Shown: in pieces, positions 51,525 through 61,900 of the stretch
How the letters are laid out: every line of letters begins with the position of its first letter
Position numbering within the stretch: the first letter of the stretch is position 1
Source: Trissonchulus latispiculum
Lineage: Eukaryota > Nematoda > Enoplea > Enoplida > Ironidae
NCBI GenBank assembly: GCA_030248195.1
Contig: JASAND010030611.1
Coordinates: 62,001-126,000, forward strand
Length of the DNA: 64,000 nt
Direction of reading: 5' to 3'
Notes under the pieces: generated by a model
The model's database searches: none
What the model was told of the DNA's origin: nothing
Seen by the model: the letters and a program-made list of their open reading frames with translations, nothing else
Position numbers and translations under genes: made by a program

Positions 51525-52688
51525 AAGCTGTTCGCAAAGGCTGGTATGAATCTGCGTGAATTCACATCCAATGATTCTATTCTGATTTCACGGATTCCTG
51601 AGGAAGACAAGGTCACCGACACCAAGGTCAAGGTGTTGGGACTTACCTGGGATACTGTCCACGACACCATAGCTGCCAAAGATGTTCCTATTTTCACAGA
51701 GACTCCTACGAAAAGGGGAATTCTAAAACACATCGCAAGGCTCTTTGATCCCCTGGGAATATTGAGTCCGGTAACCATTAGAGGGAAACTACTGCTACAA
51801 ACACTCTGGAAGAATAAAGTTGCTTGGGATGATCCAATACCGCTGGCATACACTAAAGAGTGGACTGACATCGCCGATGGGATATCTGCCGCTTCTCAAA
51901 TTCAACTTCAGTGGAGCTTCAACTTGACAAATTGCGACTCCGTCCAGCTGGTTTGTTTTGCAGATGCTAGTTCTGTAGCATATGCAGCAACCGTCTACCT
52001 GTATCAGGAGCATCCCAAGAAAGAAGGTCACCTGGTTTTTGCTAAAGCCAGGGTCGCACCCATCAAACCAACACTTACCTTGCCTCGTCTGGAGCTCCTT
52101 GGAGTCGTCATTGGAAAGAGATTGGTACAATACATACAGCAGCAGTTGACATGTCGGGTCACCTCTAAATTTCTATTCACAGATTCCCAAATAGTTTTGC
52201 AATGGATCCACTCCAACAAAACCTTGGATCCTTATGTAGAACGTAGAGTTTCTGAAATCAGAGCTGCTACAGACATCCAATTCGGCCACGTTCCCTCAAG
52301 GCAGAATCCGGCCGATTTGGCTACCCGAGGACTACGCCATAGCGAAATATCATCTGTGCTGCATCCACAGGCTCTATGGTTCAAAGGACCATCATGGATG
52401 AACTCCTCAGACACTGAATGGCCACAACTAATCCACAAGACTACATGCCTGGAAAAAGAAATCTGTCTTCAGGTAGCTGCAAAAGAAAAGAACAGAAGCA
52501 CTACCAAACAACAGATTAAAGAAAACCGCCATCCCTTCGGCCTTGACGTACAAAGCTTCTCTGACCTGAGAAAATTGCTACGTGTGACTAGCTACTGTTT
52601 GCGGTTCATTCATCACTGCAGATTGCAATCTGTCCCGAGTTCCCGAATAGTGACCGTGCCCGAAATTCAACAAGCACGTCAACTATGA
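51525..52688 (+). pseudogene. BEL/Pao RT thumb and RNase H
   Basis: Same frame, to TGA at 52686-52688. It contains KVLGLTWD, the FDPLGILSPVTIRGK motif typical of Pao, then an RNase H-like domain. That domain has FADASSVAYAATVY, LPRLELLG and FTDSQIVLQWI, each with its acidic residue present, and NPADLATRG. Confidence 0.88.
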
Positions 52689-53040
52689 ATTCATGCAGTA
52701 CAAGATGCAAACTATTCGGAAGTCAGGCTTGGCTTACTTAATGGAAAGCCAAGTCAGCTTGCACGTCAACTGGATCTATTTCTGAAAGATGGCGTTTTGC
52801 GGTGCGGCGGACGTCTAACCAACGCCCCAATCAGCGCAGAGTCAAAATTTCCCATCTTAATCCCCAAGAATAACCCATTCACAAGATTAGTTGTCATGGA
52901 AGCTCATAAAAGTATCCACCACTTTGGAGCAAATGCAACCCTATCTGAGATTCGCAAAACCTACTGGATCCCACAAGGGCTAACGGACGTCAAGCAAGTA
53001 CTCCGATCCTGCTATATCTGTCATAGAACTGAAGGGGGGT
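52689..53040 (+). pseudogene. BEL/Pao integrase zinc-binding domain, ending in a frameshift
   Basis: The frame contains the H2C2 zinc site: HKSIHHFGANATLSEIRKTY, then CYICHR. At the G run near 53035 the homologous frame moves by one position. The old frame stops at 53087. Confidence 0.85.
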
Positions 53041-54057
53041 ACTTTGAAACCTCCCAAGATGGCGCCACTTCCCAGAGAAAGACTTAGTACTTCCCCGGCT
53101 TTTACTTACACCGGTCTAGACTACCTTGGGTCGCTGTATGTGAAATTGTCGCGAGGACAACAATTCGGAAAGAGGTGGATTTGCATTTTTACCTGCCTAT
53201 CAACTCGTGCAATTCACCTTGAATTGGTTCCAGACTGTACAACACAAGCTGCTGTCTGCGCCATCAGGCGGTTCATTGCTCGCCGTGGTTGTCCACAGTC
53301 CTTCTGGTCAGACAACGCCACCCAGTTCAAAAAAGCGTCTACCCTCTTCCATGAAATGTGGGAAGATACAACTACGGCTGACGATCTAAAAAATTTCCTT
53401 GCCAGTAAGGAAATTTCCTGGAAATTCATTCCGGAAGGGTCTCCCTGGTGCGGGGGGTTCTACGAACGCCTCATCGGTTTGATTAAAAGGGCTTTACGGA
53501 AGGTCTTGTGGCGGTCTCGAATTCCAGAAGACGGACTTAGAACTCTGATATGTGAAATTGAGGGGACTTTAAACTTGCGCCCCTTGCTTCGTCCTTCAGC
53601 CGAATTTAAAGATGGTGAAGTCCTCACCCCTGCCAATTTTATAGCTCCCTCCATCCGTCTCACCCTTCCTTCCACCCCCGTGCCTTCCCGTCAGGATGCC
53701 CCACCAGACCCTGATCTATCCCTGGCGAAAGGAGATATTCTGGAATATTTTCACATGGTTCAAGTAAAGTTGGATTCTTTCTGGAAGGTTTGGAAAACTC
53801 ACTATCTCCAAGAGTTGAGAGAAAGTCAACTTCTGTACTTCAAAAAGACAAAGGGAGAGAAGCCATGGATACCGGCTATCAACAAAGTCTATCTGGTCAA
53901 AGGACCCAGTCCACGAAATACATGGCCCATGGCCAAAATAGTGGAGCTCTTACCTTCCCCAGATAATGAAGTGCGCTTTGTTCGCCTACAATATCCAAAT
54001 GGTTCTCAATCACGAAGAGGCATTAAAGACCTAGTGCCACTCGAAATGGAAACTTAA
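53041..54057 (+). pseudogene. BEL/Pao integrase core and C-terminal DUF5641 domain
   Basis: The new frame runs open to TAA at 54055. The D,D-35-E triad is present (YTGLDYLG, WSDNATQF, CGGFYERLIG). A DUF5641-like end follows (GDILEYFHMVQVKLDSFWKV, WPMAKIVELLP). This half is otherwise intact. The ATG at 53044 is internal to the polyprotein, not a real start. Confidence 0.88.
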
Positions 54058-54092
54058 ATGAAGACTTAAATTTATGCGCCTGCTCATAAATC

Positions 54093-54104
54093 GGCGGGGA
54101 AGAA
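54093..54104 (+). promoter_or_regulatory. Polypurine tract of the BEL/Pao element
   Basis: GGCGGGGAAGAA abuts the 3' LTR. Confidence 0.65.
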
Positions 54105-54247
54105 TGTTAAAAATATGTACTCGTTTTTCTTTCAAAAATAACAGTTTAACAGTTCTCTGATCCAATACGTTTTGATGCATGCAATAACTATGAGTTTAAA
54201 TGCTGATTGAATACATACTTCCTTTTCTATGATTCCCATTTTCTACA
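54105..54247 (+). repeat. 3' LTR of the BEL/Pao element
   Basis: 143 bp, TGTTAAAA...TTCTACA, followed by the CCCTT target duplication. Confidence 0.95.
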
Positions 54248-54252
54248 CCCTT

Positions 54253-55151
54253 ACCAAACTAAAATTTAAAATTTTTAAAAATTTCTGTAGATATTTCTGT
54301 AGAAGAGGTTAAAGTTGGAGTTGCGACACGGTAGGGCTCACCACCATCAGGGTGCCCCCCAGCCACATGGATAGGTTCTAGAGTGAAACTAATGGGCATT
54401 TTGGATTCACCATATAGGGGTTCCTATTCGAATACAAAACCTCAGCCCAGCAGCTCTCATGTGCAGAGCTCCATGGTCCGTAGGCCCAGACCCCCCCTTT
54501 TACACACTAACTTTCGACCCCTGGCCAGGGCGCCACAGAAGCCAGATCGAAAATTCATATTAGGGCCATGGGGCCATGCTCCTCGCCGAACCTCAGACCC
54601 CTTGGCCCAGACCTGCTCAATTGAATCTTGACAAACGAATTGACTATTTTGGAAAAAACTATGTCCGAAAAAAATCGAAATCCTGCTATGTACACAGACC
54701 TATGGGGAGGTCCTACCTGCTCCATACTCATTTCCCCAGAAATGGGGGGAAAATTGTTCAAAAACCCCATATGGTATATATAGAAAATCTGAGATCTCCG
54801 ACCTCTAGGGGGTGGGCGAAAAAAAATGGAGAGAAAGTCGTGCACTGAAAAATTCAATCTTTCATATCTCAAAAACTGCTCGGCCGATTTTGCTCAAATT
54901 TGCAGAGCATGGACCCCTCGTAAAGGGGTTTCTACTGGTACAATATCAAGGCTCTACCTCAACTCCTCCGCCGGCACCAGGGGAAACTATGTTCCAACAC
55001 TGCGCAATACGCCTTTTTCAACCTATTCTAGGTAGTGCGCTGACGCGCCCACCCTGTTTTATCAACCTCCAGTATGCACCCATACACAATTACAAAGTTA
55101 TCGGTCAAAAATATCAAAAGTTAGGGCTGGGCGGAAGCGCAAAAGATCTCG
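54253..55151. other. Interior of the split foldback element
   Basis: Frames up to 147 codons run through here on both strands (such as 54812-55255). They overlap one another and the repeat arm and show no domain, so I treat them as non-coding element sequence. Confidence 0.5.
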
Positions 55152-55667
55152 TTCGCGTATTCTGGTCGGAGCACCGTTGCGCAATGCCAAGAAGAGGAGA
55201 CTCTAGCGGCTTACTCTTCTTCTATAATATAAGGGACTCTTGCTCCCACCAATGACACAAAATCGGGCTCACCGTTAGCGGATTTACGGTTTTCATCTTT
55301 GTTGCACTAGTTCATGCACGCATGTCTCAGAACTTTTGAATTTCAGAAAATTAGTTTTTTTATTTGACAGGGAATTTCGAAAAGCAATGTCCTATCATAA
55401 CCCCAATTTTGCTGACAAGTTTACTGTACATAGTAAGGGCAATGTCCTGTAGTTTTCGATCACTACTACAGTCTTTAGTTTATCACATACCCTCTGTTGC
55501 TGTTACTTAGGATACGAGTACAGAATCACTGTGTATTTCTTATCTACAAATGATATTAATGTTGCGTCAATTCAATACGTCTCCATATATATTATGAAAG
55601 TTGTGACTATATTTTATTCCATCATTATTCAAAGCTCTCAGCGCTAATTGGATAGTGCCAGTTTTAG

Positions 55668-55911
55668 CCTCTTTTTCGCCAATGAAAGAAAAAAGTTCCG
55701 CCTCAGTAGACTTAAACGTCAAAGTGTATTAAGTGGGCCTTTGTTGCAGGAGGATCCTACTACAATTACATTTGATCTAAACTCCAGTGAAGAAAAGCCA
55801 CATGCTAACGGCTCCCTGGTCCTGAAGAAAGAGACTCTTCCAAATTTCTCTTTATTCGACTCCGGCGGTCAGCAGATCCCAATGTCCAACAACCACAACA
55901 ATCATAGATCG
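55668..55911 (+). CDS. Syt12-like exon: linker part 1
   Basis: The acceptor CAGTTTTAG ends at 55667 and one base completes a split codon. The donor is GTAAGT at 55912, phase 0. It encodes LFFANERKKFRLSRLKRQSV, then a Ser/Asn/Glu-rich linker. The earlier AG at 55641 is excluded by an in-frame TAA. The partner exon must end in phase 2 and has not been found. Confidence 0.7.
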
Positions 55912-58900
55912 GTAAGTATATGGAAAGTCTTGCCTTTTTAAATGAAAACTGGGTGGAATAGGTATTTTCGTTTTACACAGAAGAAATTTTTCGAATGATG
56001 TAATCGTTAATGTTCCACCTATAATTCATAATATTCACGAATACAGCAAGAGTCAAATCGCAAATGTACAAAGTGGTCTGAATGATGAAAGTATGTGTTA
56101 GTGGTTCGAATTCCCGATGCTAGAAACCTTTCTCGGGCAATCGCCAGGATACTAAGCTCGCTCCTATCGGTTTACCTAAGAGCAGGGCACCTGCCTGCCA
56201 TGAAGAGATGGCCCAGTGTTGTAGTCATTAAGTATTTGAGGTGGCATTTCTGGCTCAAAAGTTGGGATGAGCACCGAAACCTCATACATCGGTGGAATAA
56301 TTTTCTTGGGATTGAATCACGTACGTATTAATATTCATATTTTTTACATTACATAAGAAAGATTTTCTGTTTCTCATAATCACGTTGTGTATGGTTTTTA
56401 TCTTGATTGAATCCACAACATCAGTTTTCATTTCATCAAGATAATTGACCAGTCCTTGAAGCATATCCGAGTATGATTTTTGCCTCTGTTTTTTGCTCTG
56501 TCAAAGAGAAGGCCTTTCACCATTTACAGCATAAATAACAATCCCCAACCTTCTGGTATCGTTAGATTTTGGGTTTAGTCTTAAATGGATTTTATTTTTT
56601 AGTGCATACATAACTGACTGACTAGTTTGCTGTTGCTTAACCCAAGAATTGAAATCTCCTGAAAACTCCTGGATCTATGTTGTATATACTGTGCTTTTAT
56701 ACTGCTTTGTTGAAAGCAAACTTTAAGCTTAATATTTTCTAGTGTCCCCGCGATCCCTCCCCATCAGATTCTTCGCCCAGTCGACCGCCTTCCACACCTG
56801 CCAACGGGGCGATTAGAGTAGAAGAGGGTTCTGAAGATCTCACAATTCCAGACTCCTGCGGAAGCAGAAGACCTAGTGGAGCCAGCATATCATCAGAAGA
56901 CGGTAAAAATGGCTAGCTCATACTGGGAATGCTTGGCCGTAAACAGAAGATTGGATGCTTTTTTTGTGGGAAATGATTTTCTCTGAATTTAAGAATAAAT
57001 GTATAAAATTTTACTATAAAATTTTTAAACTTTTCAGTGGGTAGGTTTATGAAAAGTGCATCACAAGTTTTAACTAAGTACATAAAAAGAGCCTAAATAA
57101 CTCTTTAGTCCCCATCCCTTATCATCTCCAGAACAGCCTTTATTTTTGACATAAGCAGCTTATGATGACCTGGTTGCGGTTTTAAATTGTAGTATGGTTC
57201 TAGTAAGAACATAAGTGCATAAATTATAAAAACATGTTGAGATTGACTTAACTCCTTTCTGTATTACAAGCTAAATCTCCTTTATCATCTTCATGAATTT
57301 GTAGGTTAGTGATTTCATACACAATATACTTTAAAGCAAAGCCTCAGCAGAACATTTTGAAAGGGTTTCTCTTTCTTGAAACAGAAAATATCAGGAATCC
57401 TTTTTAAAAATGCCGCCTTGTCCATGCAATCGCCTACCCATTTTTCAGCTTGCCCACGGCTAATTTATGGCATAAATTAATTTTTACAAATTTATATTGA
57501 GCCATTATTGTCTGTCTATGGCTTCAGACAGAATTGCTTCTATAATTAAATTGGGCTACTTCATATTTCATGATTTCCGTAAAACCAACTGTTTCTTTAT
57601 TTCAGAAATGTCTGAAACGCTGATCAGTAGGTTGCCGAGAGCCCAGTCTTCGGACAGCATTGACTCCACCTTTTCCAACTTTGAAACAATTGAACAAGAA
57701 GCTGATTCCGGTCAATTGGAAGCACGGATGCAGTATTTAAGGTTAGTTTTTCACAGTCAACGCAAAACACTACTGTACCACTTTAGTTAAACTTGACTAT
57801 AACTACAGTAGTTTATAGTCTACCTTCTATTTATAAAGTGGCTGGTTCCTTTAGCTTTTTTCGTGGAACTTGGTCAGCGTTCTAGGATTCACCCATTAAG
57901 GCTTAGTTCAGTTTGAAAATCATGAACATGACCTTAGTAGCTAGATAAAGTTATAGTACTTAGCTGTATTCTATTAATTTCGTTTGTATGGTGTCCCGGT
58001 TTAATCTTGAAATCGACATTTTTTAAATTAGTTCGTTCATAGAATTCAACAGCTGGACTGTATGCGGGACTTTTTTATGTTTTAGGGATGAGCAATTATT
58101 AAATATTTGGATTCTTCAAGGTTATCAACTGCGCGCTTCATCTAATGCTGATGTCTGGGTCGTTATATTTCTTCTTCCACATGCCAAACCTCTCTTCCGA
58201 ACACAGGTAGATGAACCCAGTACTCTCTATATGTATATAACAAGAATGATCCTATGACTTTTGACCATCTCCACATAGAAAAGTATCCAGTCCACAAAAA
58301 TGCAACGTGCTATCCCTAATACTTTCCTTAAGGTCGTGCTTTGCTTTGGTTCGTGCAATGATTGCCCAATTTCATTAAAACTTTCAGAAAATACATCTGT
58401 TATGATGATAAATTCCTGTAAAAACGCCAGCTTCATAACGGCGCACATTTACATTGAGAAACAAAAATTTGAAGTTTTAGAATTATACATAGAAAATTAT
58501 GCCCAGCGGCTATGATCATTTTAAAGCTTATTATGTCGTCTACAAGTTTGCTTTCGGACATAAGTCTCTCTCTCTGGCTCTCTTCGTTTTTGAGCAGTAA
58601 ATTTTTGAAAAATTGTCGTTCGAAAATTATTTGTTTTTGACGCGATTTTGTTGAAAACAGGTTTTGCCGAATTGGTGCCAGCGCAGACAACAAACAAAGT
58701 TTATACTCAAATTAAAGCTGCACAAATTGGGTTAATTAGATCTCTGTACGCTAATTTATTCCAAAATTGTGGTTCAATAACTGATTTTGTACAATAGCGG
58801 CCAAAAATTTTTGACCGAAGAGTGCTCCACCTCCACAACCAAGGTTTGGATCTAAAAGATATTTTAGATTTTTACTTTATTCTAAAAATTTTTGGTCAAA

Positions 58901-61900
58901 AATTGCGACTACGTTTGGTAAGTTGGCAACCAGTATATACAAACTAGGCAGACACCTTTCAATGGTGCCAAACGGCGCAGAAGATGTAGAACTTCAAATT
59001 GATCATAGGATAACGTGGGGGGGAATGGGGGGGGGTGCGGACCCCCCCCCAGACCAACAAAAGACGGGTCGACCCCCTCAGCGAAAAGGAAAAAGGGCAG
59101 ACCCTCTCGTCCAGAAAGGAAAAAAGGGTAGACCCCTTAGCGATTTTTACCAAAAATAGGTAATTTTTTAGTAAATTTTAGCGATTTTTTCAAAAAATTC
59201 CGTAAAAATCGCTAAAAATTGTCATTGTTTACTAATTTTTGGTCAAAAATTTTGGAATTTTTCAGGGGTAGACCCCTCGCCGAGGTCGGGGTAGACCCCC
59301 CCCAGAATCGGACCCCGTGTTAATGTATGAAATTGATATGTGGTTAAATTCATTACTCTCAATAAATAAGTAACTATTCAAGTAAATTACAGCTTTCCAA
59401 AGTGGTTGACTGTAAGGGAAGCGCGACCTTAAACCTGTTTTATTGGGTATTGGGATGGACGCACGGACATACATGATAGGATGTTATCGACCGTGGTGGG
59501 TGAGGGTGGTTCAAGTATATATTGCAAAATGTTTCTACTACGCGAAATTCCCTTTGTTTCATTTTTGAGTTTTGAAATTTGCAAGAGTTGGACCGAAGGA
59601 TCACCGTTCATCGAGTAGTGTTGTGACCGGTGCGGTCGGTTCCCTATCAAAACTTCTAAAGTGAAAACATCTAACATTTATAACGTCTACCGACGAAACG
59701 TCTAACGACGAAACGTCTACTGACAAAACGTCTAAAATGATCAAAATTGTGTCACACGTTCAAATGTCTAAACTTTCCCAACTTCAGCTGATTTTGATTT
59801 TATATAACTTGTTATTTTTGAAAACCCGCAATGTCACTTTTGGACCAAAAATGGCCCAGTTGCCCAGAAATCATGAAATGATATCATGAGTTGCCCAGAA
59901 AGCATGAAATCTATAATCTGGCAAACTCAAACTGGACTAGAACTTCTTCATAGTTTTCATCTAAATTTTAATTTAATTTTAAATTTGAATTGAAGTTCTA
60001 AAATTTTGAGAAGCAGTTTTAGAATTTAAAAACCTCCTAAACACTAAACACTAAACACTGAACTCATTTTAAAATAAAACAATAAACTAGACGTAGAGTT
60101 TAAATTATATAATATGGTTTACTTTTGTGTTACTTTTACTTTAGTGTTACTTCTGTGTTACTTTTACTTTTACTTTTACTTGTGTTACGTTTACTTTTAC
60201 GCTTTCTACGGTTATATGGTTTAATACGTTTACTTTAAAATTGCAGTAAACCTGGTTTGCGGTCTTTAGAAAATGATTTTAGTCGTTTTGAACGTGTCAC
60301 ACAATTTTGAAAAATTTAGGAGACGTTTTGTCGTCAGTCGTCGGTTGACGTTATGAACGTTAGTCGTTTTGACTTTAGGCTTTTAAGCGGACACCGGTGC
60401 GGCCTGCGGCTGGATATTGGCCGGCCAATCCATTGGCCGTTGGCCGAGAAAATCTCAGCCAGTTGGCTTGGCAGGACGTTGACCGTTGGCTGGCCAGGCC
60501 ACTGCCCGGCTGTTGGCCAAACTCAAATTTACTGATTTTATCTATATATGCGTCAACTGTGTCATAAAATTTAATTTTGTTGCATAATATTGTGCACATG
60601 TTGCATTGTAAACAGTATGGTAAATAAATGCATCACTACAGATTTTCAGTTTACCTACACAAGATGTTGATACTTAGCTCCAACGTTTCGATAGGTCCGT
60701 CCGTACTCATTTATGTCCATCCGTACTCATTTATCGTAGTTAGCTTAGCATTATTTTTCAATAAGATTTGTTAAATAATTGCATGCAACTTTTAACTGTG
60801 CTATCAACTTAGTATTTAAACTTGTCTAGTGGCCAATGTCTCATCAATCCTTTGTAGTCCTCCAATCATCACGGATTGGAGCCAACTGGAGCTAATCGGA
60901 GTTAATTGGAGCTAGAATTAAACCACGCATAATTAAGCACAGTAGACGCTTAAAATGAGTAGATTCCAGCTAGCCTGGTTTAGCCAATAGCTAAACAACC
61001 TCCAACGGTTTACGGCCAACCAGTAGCCAACGGCTAACCAGCGGCAAACGCCTAGCTGACCAACATAAAGCTCCAGTCAAGCCAAGCCAAGCCAAGCCAA
61101 GCCAACCGAGAAACATTTCTGCGAATCTCATCACTATAACCGAGTTCACCGTCCTTGCAAATTTGAAAACTCAAAAAACTAAACAGATTGAATTCGCGAA
61201 GTAGAATATTATGCGATATTTGAACTCACCCTCACCATGTTAGTAGATAAACTGATAATTCATCCTAAATCTCGATAAAAACTGATATTCACGTGACAAG
61301 ATCTTTTAATCTAGTATACATATTATATATTTCTGGTTGTTGATGATGTAAATCTTTTACAGATTAGCAACGGTTCCAAGAATCCCCAATTCCATGTTCA
61401 GTTCCAGCAACGGGTTAGAGAAGATGTGCTTCGCCGTCTTGCCTTGCTCTGCCAAGTCTACTCCCGCGAACCACTCTCCACGGAAGAAGCCACCCTCATC
61501 GGTCATGCAAAAGTCCGACTTAAAGACTTCAATCTAACCCAGCTCACCAATTTATGGCTCACTTTGCGCCCTACTTCTATGCTGGAATCGGTAAATCAAA
61601 AGTATATATTGTTGTTACATCAAACCAATTTAGTGGGCGGAGCCTAGATAAAGGAAGTTATTTTGGAAAGGTTCGTCAACTTTTATCTTGATTTGAGCCG
61701 CCAACTAACAATGTACCTAAAACCAATCACTACCTTAATTTAGATTTTACTACTTTAGGAGTCATCCCGCAAAGACTATGGTGAAGCCCAGTTTTCACTT
61801 AGCTACTTGCCCAGCGGAGAGAGACTCACCGTTGTGGTGAATAAACTGAGAAATCTTAGACGACAGGATGGAAGCGTGCCGTCTGGTATGAAATCACTGA

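Larger units (their letters stand above)
48172..54247 (+). mobile_element. BEL/Pao LTR retrotransposon, full length but inactivated
   Basis: The 143-bp LTRs run TGTTAAAAATATG...TTTTCTACA and differ at about two positions. They are flanked by the perfect 5-bp target duplication CCCTT (48167-48171 and 54248-54252). One reading frame covers Gag, protease, RT, RNase H and integrase in BEL order. It is broken by four in-frame stops and one frameshift, and a catalytic Asp in RT is changed. Near-identical LTRs imply a fairly recent insertion despite this damage. Confidence 0.95.
47276..55242. mobile_element. Foldback element with about 95-bp outer arms, split by a BEL/Pao insertion
   Basis: The left outer arm (47276-47374) is the inverted counterpart of 55152-55242. 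Shared landmarks are AAGAGTCC/GGACTCTT, CTTATATTATA, TAAGAAGAG, CTTCTTGGCATTGCG and CTCCGACCA. The perfect 8-bp direct repeat CTCCCACC flanks it (47268-47275 and 55243-55250). Removing the BEL element leaves about 1.9 kb. Confidence 0.8.
58207..61362. other. Synaptotagmin intron with G-rich and foldback repeats
   Basis: Besides the two repeats listed separately, 60400-60520 has TTGGCC iterations and 61077-61102 has a (CAAGC)n run. No other exon was recognised. Confidence 0.5.

Noticed and set aside
53044..53087. ATG at 53044 as the start of a separate integrase gene
   Set aside because: Homology continues upstream in the other frame; this is a frameshift inside one polyprotein.
54383..55255. 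Frames of 82-147 codons after the BEL element
   Set aside because: They overlap each other on both strands and run into the inverted arm of the foldback element; no domain is visible.
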